A stretch of DNA of 6,442 nt, taken from assembly GCA_003455945.1 (NCBI GenBank), contig DMPQ01000451.1:16690-23131 (forward strand), in the 5' to 3' direction. Each line of letters starts with the position of its first letter. Within the stretch, counting starts at the first letter, position 1. Of the stretch, positions 1 through 5,819 are shown piece by piece. The DNA is from Planctomycetaceae bacterium (GTDB lineage Bacteria > Planctomycetota > Planctomycetia > Pirellulales > Pirellulaceae). A program made the position numbers and the translations under genes. The notes beneath the pieces are model-generated. The model made no database searches, was not told the DNA's origin, and saw only the letters and a program-made list of their open reading frames with translations.

Positions 1-2420
1 CGACGAACCAGCTCGGTCTCCTGCACGATCCCCTCGGCTGTCCCTTCCGCTGGGACAGGCGTTTCCGTTCGCCGTCGCAGCGTCGCCGTTCGCTGTTCCA
101 GGTCGGCGGCGCCCGACTCGAGATCGGACGCCAGGGCAAGTTCGTCCGCCGTGACGCAGAAGCTGCGCAGATCGCTCACCAGTCGCCGATAACGGATCGC
201 CCGCCAGCGCCCGTCGTCGACCGCACGCCAGGCATCGACCAGACTTTCGCGCAACCCTTCGACCCGATCGAGCTCCTTCATCAGGTCGGCGTAACCTCGC
301 TCGGCCGCCGTCCATTCGCCCGACAGGAGCGCATCGTCGGCGATGCGACGAGCCGTTTCGATCCGATCCCACGCGTCACTCAGCAGCTGCACGTCGATGA
401 CCCGGCGCTCACGGCAACGAGTCGCTTCATCGGCCGTCAGCGGAATCGGTCGGGTCCGACGTCCCGACGCGGCGCGCTCGCTTCGGTCACGCACCTCGAA
501 CGACCCTCCGATCGCCGAAGCGATCGACGGTTCGTCTTCGGCACCGAGCAGCGTCAGATGCGCCGCGACGATGCGCGCCCACTGCAGTTCGGCCCCCTCG
601 ACGCCCCCCGTTTCGCGATCATCGCGCCCGAACCGTCGGTCGAGCCCGTCGATCCGATCGAGGAACGCGGCGAGACGCGAGGGGGGGACGACCGACGTCG
701 GTTCGCCGTTCGCCGGGCCTTCGGCGGTCGCATTCCCGCCGCTCGCCTCGGCCAACAACCGGCGCCAGAAGACCGCGCTACGGACGGCGCGGCGTTCGCG
801 GAATCCTTCCGGCCAAGCGGGAGGGGCCGCCGGCATCGGCGACTCTCCTTCGGTCGGAGTCGTCGTCGTTCCCTCTTGCGTCGGCGGCGCTGCCGCGGTT
901 CCGTTCGGCGGCGTTTCGGCGGTGGGGGCCGCACCGTCGGTCGGCGACGCCGGATCGGTGGTCGCCGGAGCCGCAGCGGTCTCGGCTCCCCAAGCCTTGT
1001 CGAAATCTCCCGAGGCGACGAACGCGTCGTAGACCGCGAACGAACTCTGCTCCGTCGCGGCGACCAGATTGGGGCGAGGGGCTTCGTCGACGTCCGCTCC
1101 CGACATGCGAGGATCGGCCAGTCGTTCGAGTTCGGTCGCCAGTCGAGTCGCTTCGCCGCGGATCAGCGTCGTCGGATCGTCACTCCCCTGATCGATCGTC
1201 GCTTCGAAGGCGCCGAGCAGCAGTCGCGAGGCAAGCCCTTCGAAACGGAGAACGCGTTCCGGAGCGGCGCGAAAGAGACGGCTCTGCGCCGATCCGAGCG
1301 TCGCCAAGCGAGCGCGGAGCCGGTCGACTTCGGCCAAGCGTTCGGCGACCCGTTCCTCCCAACCGTCGACTTCGAGCGGCGGTGCTCCGCGCGGGGCCGG
1401 TCCCGCGAAGACGACCTGCACGTCGTTCAGCGCCGACGCGGCTCCACCTTGTATCCATCGCGGATGTTGAGCGGCGCCGATGCGAGCCGCGGCGCGCTCG
1501 GTCGCCGCGATGACGTAATCCCCGAGTTCCTTCGCCGTCACGACGCCGGGACTCTTCGGATCGTCGGTCTCGGCCGCTCCGTCGAGCCCGCGGTCGATCA
1601 CATGGGCGAAGAGCGAGCGACCGCCGTGCTCCGGCAAGGCCCAGTTCCGTTCCCCGTCCCCTCGCGACGCCAACACGTACCAATCGTCGGCGAGCAACTT
1701 CTTGTCGGCGAGAATCCGTTCGAGCAGTCCGCTGAATCGAGCATCGTCCGAACCGCCCCAAGCGAGCAGATCGGGTGACGCGAGATCGAGCAGCAGCAGC
1801 TTCGACACCCCGTCGCCGCGAGGGGCGATCCGAGTCAGCTCTTCGGCGAATCGCGCGACGTCGACCGTTCTCGGAGCTCCGTCGTCTCCGATCGAAACGA
1901 GCAGCTGCGGTTGCCGTTCGCCTCGATCATCCACCGTCACCAGTCCGACCGCCTGGACGAGCATCACGACGACGTTCCGTCGCGGACCCGACGGCTCGAA
2001 CGGACGCTCTTCGGTCACGATCCGATCCGATTCGTCCCATCGCCAACGATGCACGTCGAGATCGACATGCTTGCGGCGCGCCGAGCCGGTTCGGTCGGCC
2101 GATTCGAGACCGGGGACCCAATCGCCGACGATCGCGGCCGAAACCGCATCGGTCGGGGCAGGACGAAGCGAGAGCAGAGCGAGATCGGTCTGTCGCGGCG
2201 GACGGAGCCACCAGGCCAGGAGAATGAAGAGGCCGACGATCGCCGCCAGCAGCAGCAGCGAGACGATCCCCTTGACCGCCAACTCGACCTGCCGCCGCTC
2301 GCGACGGCGCGACGTGCCGCGATTCTCGACCGACTTGAGACTCGCACCGGCAAGCGGTTTCGGACGGCGCGGGTTCCGATCGTTTCCCCCGGATTCGCCT
2401 CGCCAGTTCTTCGACCCCAT
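1..2420 (-). CDS. Large single-pass membrane protein with degenerate caspase-like domain (partial, C-terminus off left edge)
   Basis: An uninterrupted minus-strand frame of 806 codons runs from ATG at 2420 to the window edge, so the C-terminus is missing. I prefer this ATG over the in-frame ATG at 2426 because GGAAGAGG (2427-2434) lies 6 nt upstream of it but directly abuts the other. Residues 1-50 are Arg-rich and cytoplasmic by the positive-inside rule. Residues 51-72 form one membrane helix, so the rest is probably outside the cytoplasm. Residues about 149-340 read like a caspase/C14 fold: a hydrophobic strand (149-155), VDDRG turn (163-167), strand KLLLLD (207-212), strand WYVLASRG (247-254), then GGRSLFAHVIDRGLDGAAETD (266-286) and TAKELGDYV (295-303). 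By this alignment the catalytic His of the usual HG motif is V158 and the Cys of DxC is A214, so protease activity is unlikely. A helical segment follows (354-400), then a Pro/Thr/Ala linker (about 481-537) and more helices. The frame is certain; the caspase-like assignment is inferred by eye and the partner or substrate is unknown. Confidence 0.9.
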   Translation of the reverse strand, partial: MGSKNWRGESGGNDRNPRRPKPLAGASLKSVENRGTSRRRERRQVELAVKGIVSLLLLAAIVGLFILLAWWLRPPRQTDLALLSLRPAPTDAVSAAIVGDWVPGLESADRTGSARRKHVDLDVHRWRWDESDRIVTEERPFEPSGPRRNVVVMLVQAVGLVTVDDRGERQPQLLVSIGDDGAPRTVDVARFAEELTRIAPRGDGVSKLLLLDLASPDLLAWGGSDDARFSGLLERILADKKLLADDWYVLASRGDGERNWALPEHGGRSLFAHVIDRGLDGAAETDDPKSPGVVTAKELGDYVIAATERAAARIGAAQHPRWIQGGAASALNDVQVVFAGPAPRGAPPLEVDGWEERVAERLAEVDRLRARLATLGSAQSRLFRAAPERVLRFEGLASRLLLGAFEATIDQGSDDPTTLIRGEATRLATELERLADPRMSGADVDEAPRPNLVAATEQSSFAVYDAFVASGDFDKAWGAETAAAPATTDPASPTDGAAPTAETPPNGTAAAPPTQEGTTTTPTEGESPMPAAPPAWPEGFRERRAVRSAVFWRRLLAEASGGNATAEGPANGEPTSVVPPSRLAAFLDRIDGLDRRFGRDDRETGGVEGAELQWARIVAAHLTLLGAEDEPSIASAIGGSFEVRDRSERAASGRRTRPIPLTADEATRCRERRVIDVQLLSDAWDRIETARRIADDALLSGEWTAAERGYADLMKELDRVEGLRESLVDAWRAVDDGRWRAIRYRRLVSDLRSFCVTADELALASDLESGAADLEQRTATLRRRTETPVPAEGTAEGIVQETELVR

Positions 2421-2426
2421 GGGCAT

Positions 2427-2434
2427 CCTCTTCC
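2427..2434 (-). promoter_or_regulatory. Ribosome binding site of the large membrane protein
   Basis: The minus strand reads GGAAGAGG, ending 6 nt before ATG 2420. This decides between two in-frame ATGs six bases apart: spacing to the upstream ATG (2426) would be zero. Confidence 0.6.
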
Positions 2435-2441
2435 GTGATCT

Positions 2442-2461
2442 CGCTCGAGTCGATTCGAGCG
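2442..2461 (-). repeat. Inverted repeat / possible 5' leader hairpin
   Basis: Plus-strand CGCTCGA (2442-2448) is the exact reverse complement of TCGAGCG (2455-2461), separated by 6 nt. In the minus-strand transcript this gives a 7-bp GC-rich stem ending 7 nt upstream of the GGAAGAGG site. It could modulate initiation of the large membrane protein. TCGA-type palindromes are common in this DNA, so it may be a chance product of composition. There is no U-run, so it is not a canonical terminator of the upstream sigma gene. Confidence 0.35.
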
Positions 2462-2523
2462 GCCGTCCGTCATGATGTGCGGTGAAACTCGCGGTGAAGC
2501 CCGCGATGTCCGTTGCAGGTGCC

Positions 2524-2562
2524 TCGTTCGTCCGAATCGTTCGTCCGAATCGTTCGCTCGAA
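2524..2562. repeat. Three tandem 13-bp repeats in the gap between sigma factor and membrane-protein genes
   Basis: The unit TCGTTCGTCCGAA occurs at 2524-2536 and 2537-2549 identically, then at 2550-2562 with two adjacent changes (TC to CT). The third copy, with the following C and G, forms a palindrome: CGTTCG (2551-2556), CT, CGAACG (2559-2564). The array lies 43 to 81 nt past the sigma-factor stop codon in transcription direction and over 100 nt before the next start. It could be an operator array or a simple slippage product; the sequence does not decide. Confidence 0.6.
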
Positions 2563-2604
2563 CGGATCGAACTCGGAACGGTCCTCGTTCGACCGCTCGC
2601 CCGC

Positions 2605-3282
2605 CTATCTGAGATCGGCGAGCGATTCGCCGAGCAGGTCGACGATCTTCTGGTGAAGTCGCGTCGCCCACGACTTGTTCTTGCCGTGGCGCGCCGCGAA
2701 CTGCGTCAGCGTCCACCCTTCCCAGTAGATCTTCCGGATCGCATCCTGCTCGAGCGCCGGGAGCCGTTCGATCGCGCGGCGGACTTCGCGAATCGCCTCG
2801 TTCCGCTCCGCGAGCGCATCGGGGGCGTGCTGCTGGCGATCCTCGATCCCCGCTTCTCCGGATGCCGATTGACCGAGCAAGTGGACGACCGCCAGCGACT
2901 CGGTCTTGCGGACCAACCATTCGGCATCGCTCGACGAGCTGTCGCTCGAATCGCCGTCGTCGGCGAGCACTTCCGCTGCGGTGCGCGAAGCGATCAGGTT
3001 CGGATTGCGCAGCCGCTCCCCGGAGCGCATCTGCGAGATCCCTTCGTAGATCGCTCCGCGGATCCGCAGGTAGGCGTAGGTCGTGAACGAGGCCCCTCGC
3101 GAAGGATCGAACGAGCGGGCCGATTGGGCGAGACCGACCTGGCCGTAGGCGAGCAGATCGTCGTACGAAAGGTCGGGGCCGACCGCGCGATGGATCTTGC
3201 GCGCGATCGAATGGAGCACCGATTGGGCCGAAGCGATGCGCGCGTCGGACTCCGCCGTCTCAGGATTGGGCATCACGCTCAC
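2605..3282 (-). CDS. Sigma-70 family RNA polymerase sigma factor (FliA/alternative-type, regions 2 and 4 only)
   Basis: The 225-aa product would direct RNA polymerase to a specific promoter set. Region 2 spans about residues 21-85: the core-binding stretch DLSYDDLLAYGQVGLAQSARSFDP (37-60 in two halves) and the DNA-melting/-10 stretch RGASFTTYAYLRIRGAIYEG (62-81) match the sigma-28/SigB type pattern. Region 4 spans about 165-217, with helix-turn-helix TLTQFAARHGKNKSWATRLH (191-210) for -35 contact. Between them, residues 86-160 show no recognisable region 3 but contain an acidic Ser/Asp tract (107-121). The start is set at GTG 3282 because GGAGG (3290-3294) sits 7 nt upstream; a TTG at 3333 in the same frame lacks such support, and an ATG at 3273 is too far from it. 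The stop is TAG. The gene overlaps the upstream one by 23 nt, implying translational coupling. The family is clear; the specific regulon cannot be read from sequence. Confidence 0.93.
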   Translation of the reverse strand: MSVMPNPETAESDARIASAQSVLHSIARKIHRAVGPDLSYDDLLAYGQVGLAQSARSFDPSRGASFTTYAYLRIRGAIYEGISQMRSGERLRNPNLIASRTAAEVLADDGDSSDSSSSDAEWLVRKTESLAVVHLLGQSASGEAGIEDRQQHAPDALAERNEAIREVRRAIERLPALEQDAIRKIYWEGWTLTQFAARHGKNKSWATRLHQKIVDLLGESLADLR

Positions 3283-3670
3283 GAGCCTGCCTCCAGAGTC
3301 GCGCGATACGTTCGGAAGCCGACGGATCGGCAAGGAGCTCTTCGGCGATCCAGCGGACCGTTTCGGAAAGGAGCAGGCGAGTCGGCAATCGTGACGCGAG
3401 CACGCTCCGAACCATCTGCTCGATGATCGGCAAGTCGGGTTCGAGCGCGTCGGGGAATCGGAACGCGAGTTCGCCGATCGATGAGCCGAGTCGATCGGCC
3501 GAGCCGGCCAGGAGCGTCCGCCGTACCGCGTCGACCAGCAGATCGTCAGCGGCGGACGCGTCCGAGGGGACCGACTTCGAAGGTTCGCGAGTCGGATCGT
3601 CGATCCGCTGCGTCGTCGGCGCTGACGCGAAGGGGCGATCGGCGGATCGGTCGTTTCGCGAATTCGACAC
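3260..3670 (-). CDS. Protein of unknown function, overlapping and upstream of the sigma factor gene
   Basis: The 136-aa product starts at GTG 3670, with GGAGG (3678-3682) 7 nt upstream, the same spacing as the sigma gene, and ends at TGA 3260-3262 inside the sigma gene. I do not recognise a family. Residues 1-40 are polar and likely disordered (Ser, Asp, Arg, Pro). Residues about 41-136 alternate hydrophobic and charged residues in a way typical of four or five helices, for example DDLLVDAVRRTLL (42-54), LPIIEQMVRSVLASRL (about 80-95) and ETVRWIAEELL (about 103-113). There is no signal peptide, membrane segment or Cys/His cluster, so it should be cytoplasmic. The overlap and the matched ribosome sites suggest production in fixed proportion to the sigma factor. 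A role as regulator or partner of that factor is plausible but rests on position alone. Confidence 0.8.
   Translation of the reverse strand: MSNSRNDRSADRPFASAPTTQRIDDPTREPSKSVPSDASAADDLLVDAVRRTLLAGSADRLGSSIGELAFRFPDALEPDLPIIEQMVRSVLASRLPTRLLLSETVRWIAEELLADPSASERIARLWRQARERDAQS
3290..3294 (-). promoter_or_regulatory. Ribosome binding site of the sigma factor
   Basis: GGAGG on the minus strand, 7 nt before GTG 3282, lies inside the end of the upstream coding region. It fixes the start and gives the sigma gene its own initiation site despite the overlap. Confidence 0.75.
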
Positions 3671-3982
3671 GCCGACGCCTCCGAACGGTCACGGCCAGGG
3701 GAATCCCGAGCGAGAAGGGTGAGTCGGACAGTCTACCGGTCCGGAAAGTCGGTCGAAAGCGATCGCGACGACGAAAACGATTGGTCTTCGTCCGCCCGAT
3801 CGCATCGGTCAAACCGGTCGACCCGACAGTCTGGGCAAACCTTGCCGCGCCGCTCCGGCGATCTGTTCTTCCAGGGGAGCGGAGGTCGAAGAACTGACCG
3901 ACGGAACCCCTACCACCGGATCCGGCGGGATGGGCGTCAGGACTCGGACGACCGGGCTCCCCCAGCGACGGAACGCAAGCTC
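3671..3982. other. Divergent intergenic region, about 310 bp
   Basis: This region separates the leftward sigma-factor unit from the rightward exported-protein gene and should hold promoters for both. I see no convincing -35/-10 pair on either strand. Visible structure is limited to the 8-mer GACAGTCT at 3727-3734 and 3825-3832, and a short inverted repeat GGCAA-ACC-TTGCC (3834-3846). The plus-strand frame stays open from a GTG at 3719, but that stretch encodes an Arg/Ser/Asp-rich sequence that would place the signal peptide internally, so I treat it as non-coding. Confidence 0.6.
3678..3682 (-). promoter_or_regulatory. Ribosome binding site of the 136-aa unknown protein
   Basis: GGAGG on the minus strand ends 7 nt before GTG 3670 and supports that GTG as the true start of the first gene of the leftward unit. 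Confidence 0.7.
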
Positions 3983-5707
3983 ATGAGATGTTCCTGGCGA
4001 GCGATGATGCGGAGGATCGGTTCGACCGGTCTTCTGCTGCTGGCGTTCCCGGTCACGGTCGGTGCCGACGGGACGTCGGTGCCGCAAGGGGGCGGAACGT
4101 TCCGCAGCGTGTCGGATCGCCCGGCGACCGCCCCGCCGGCAGCGGCGACGCCCGGGCCGACCTCCGGCAGTCCGAGGTCCGGAAGTGACGCGCCGCGTAC
4201 CGGGCCTCGCCCGGAAAACTTCCGATCGATCTCGTCGAGTCCTTCCGCCTCGCCGTCCGCCGCCGCTCCTCGCAACACGAATCCCTCCGCCGTCGCTCGC
4301 CCCGATCAAGCGTCGATCGCGTCTCGCCCCGCCGCCGACCGCTCGATGTCGCGTCCGACCGACTCGGTCTCCACGGCGCCGCCGGTCACCTTGGCTCCGC
4401 CGCTCCCGCCTCGCCGTCCCGAGCCGCGTTCTTCGTCGTCGATCGTCGAAGCCCCCGCGGTTCGCCCGATGCGTCCGAATCCGATCGCGACCGCGCCGAG
4501 TCGTGTCGCCGAGTCGCCCGGCCCGTCGGTCGGTGCTCCGGCAGCACCGATCGTCGCTCCGCTCCCGCCGGTCATCGCCTCACGCGGCGCCGATTCGAGC
4601 CGGCCGACGATTCTTCCGGTCCCGCCGATCGCCGCGCGAGCTGCGGACGAGGGGACTCGACGCACCGACGATCTTCCGGCCGCTCCGGTCCGCGTGGCCG
4701 AATCGAGTCGCCGAATCGAGCCGCTTCCGCCGGTCGACATGCCCTCGAACTCGATCGACGCGAGCACGGTCTCGGCGCCCGAGATCGTGGCGCTCCCGCA
4801 GGTCGATGCTCCCGAATCGGATGAGTCGCTGCGGATCGAGCGGCTGCCGATCGCGGAATCGCACGAGACGCTGCGGCCGGTGTCGACGGTCGAGTCGGAG
4901 GGACCGGTCCGTTACGCGCTCGACTACCGAATGGATGCGCGGCGCGACCGATCGGAGCCGATCTCGATGCCGCTCTCGTCGTGGGGCGTTCCGACATCGT
5001 TCGAACGCTATCTCCCCGAATACACCCCGGCCGATCCGTCGCGGTTTCTTCCCGAAACCGAAGCTCGGGTCGAACCGACTCGCTCGACTCCGTCACGCGC
5101 CGCGGACGATTCGTCCGGTTGGTCTCGTCTGAGCGATCGGCAGCCGCGCGACGTGGCTTTCGCTGCGGTCCGCCGGCAACAGGAGATCGAGGCGGGGGGA
5201 GCCGGGATGCTCGAGGCTCAGGACGAGTTCGAGCGATTCGTCGGCTCGCCTCCGAGCGAGGCGGTCTTCGGTCGACTGGACGTGATGTCCGGCGTCGAGG
5301 GACGTGTTCACGAGGACTTCCGACAGAGTCTGCCGCAGGCGATCGAGACGATTCCGGCGTCCGAGATCCGCGATCGCGAAGGGGTCGCCTGGACCGGCAG
5401 CGCCTACGGCTGGGATGCGCCGAACTTCTTCCACCGCCCGCTCTACTTCGAAGAGACGAATCTCGAACGTTACGGCCATCAGTATCGCCTGATCCAGCCG
5501 GTCGTTTCGGGAGCCCACTTCTTCGGCACGCTGCCGATCCTGCCTTACAAGATGGGATCGAAGCAGCCCAACGAACCGCAATACGTGCTCGGTCACTATC
5601 GACACGGTTCCTGCGTTCCGGATCGCCGCGAGCGTCTCGGCTGGAGCACCCGCGGGGCGCTCTATCAGGGACTGGCGACCTCCGGTGTGGTCTTCGTCAT
5701 TCCGTAA
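3983..5707 (+). CDS. Exported Pro/Ser-rich protein with conserved planctomycete-type C-terminal domain
   Basis: The 574-aa product starts at ATG 3983, with a weak GGAA 9 nt upstream. ATGs at 4004 and 4007 (residues 8 and 9) are alternatives that would give a tighter signal peptide. Residues 1-28 are a signal peptide: Arg-rich start, hydrophobic core GLLLLAFPVTV (16-26) and likely cleavage after VGA (26-28). Residues about 29-310 are low complexity, rich in Pro, Ser, Ala and Arg, with PLPP-type motifs at 138-143, 191-197, 211-216 and 246-252, probably an extended surface or periplasmic spacer. Residues 310-466 are more charged and mixed. Residues 467-574 form an aromatic-rich domain: YGWDAPNFFHRPLYFEE (475-491), LERYG (494-498), QPVVSGAHFFGTLPILPYKMG (505-525), LGHYRHGSCVP (536-546) and a terminal hydrophobic VVFVIP. 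I recall this pattern in many planctomycete exported proteins of unknown function. It lies 112 nt before the lipoprotein gene on the same strand, so co-transcription is possible. Confidence 0.88.
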   Translation: MRCSWRAMMRRIGSTGLLLLAFPVTVGADGTSVPQGGGTFRSVSDRPATAPPAAATPGPTSGSPRSGSDAPRTGPRPENFRSISSSPSASPSAAAPRNTNPSAVARPDQASIASRPAADRSMSRPTDSVSTAPPVTLAPPLPPRRPEPRSSSSIVEAPAVRPMRPNPIATAPSRVAESPGPSVGAPAAPIVAPLPPVIASRGADSSRPTILPVPPIAARAADEGTRRTDDLPAAPVRVAESSRRIEPLPPVDMPSNSIDASTVSAPEIVALPQVDAPESDESLRIERLPIAESHETLRPVSTVESEGPVRYALDYRMDARRDRSEPISMPLSSWGVPTSFERYLPEYTPADPSRFLPETEARVEPTRSTPSRAADDSSGWSRLSDRQPRDVAFAAVRRQQEIEAGGAGMLEAQDEFERFVGSPPSEAVFGRLDVMSGVEGRVHEDFRQSLPQAIETIPASEIRDREGVAWTGSAYGWDAPNFFHRPLYFEETNLERYGHQYRLIQPVVSGAHFFGTLPILPYKMGSKQPNEPQYVLGHYRHGSCVPDRRERLGWSTRGALYQGLATSGVVFVIP

Positions 5708-5819
5708 TCGCCGCGACCGGTTCGAGAACGACGAAGCACGACCGCGACTTCCGAACGATCGACCTCCGCCAACGGCAGCTCGGCCCACCGACAGTCGGCC
5801 AACCTCAAGGAACGGATCG
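5708..5819 (+). other. Short gap between exported protein and lipoprotein genes
   Basis: The 112 nt contain no hairpin followed by a T-run and no clear promoter, so read-through from the upstream gene is possible. The last part carries the AAGGA ribosome site of the next gene. Confidence 0.5.
5807..5811 (+). promoter_or_regulatory. Ribosome binding site of the lipoprotein gene
   Basis: AAGGA ends 8 nt before ATG 5820. It is stronger than the site of the upstream exported-protein gene. Confidence 0.7.

Noticed and set aside
558..1778. Long plus-strand open frame (406 codons) opposite the large minus-strand gene
   Set aside because: The product is an Arg-rich, low-information sequence without domain pattern. 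The minus strand carries a continuous 806-codon frame with a ribosome site, a membrane helix and fold-like features. GC-rich, stop-poor DNA explains the antisense frame.
2551..2604. Rho-independent terminator after the sigma factor
   Set aside because: The palindrome has a two-base loop and no T-run on the minus strand, so it does not fit a terminator.
3283..3333. Longer sigma factor from TTG 3333
   Set aside because: GGAGG at 3290-3294 is correctly spaced for GTG 3282 and would otherwise lie inside the coding region; no comparable site was seen for the TTG.
2482..3426. Plus-strand 314-codon open frame opposite the sigma factor
   Set aside because: It mirrors the sigma-factor coding region, whose conserved region 2 and 4 motifs clearly place the coding information on the minus strand.
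3719..3982. N-terminal extension of the exported protein from GTG 3719
   Set aside because: It would bury a good signal peptide 88 residues into the protein and encodes a polar, Arg/Ser-rich stretch. The ATG at 3983 or one of the two following ATGs is more likely.
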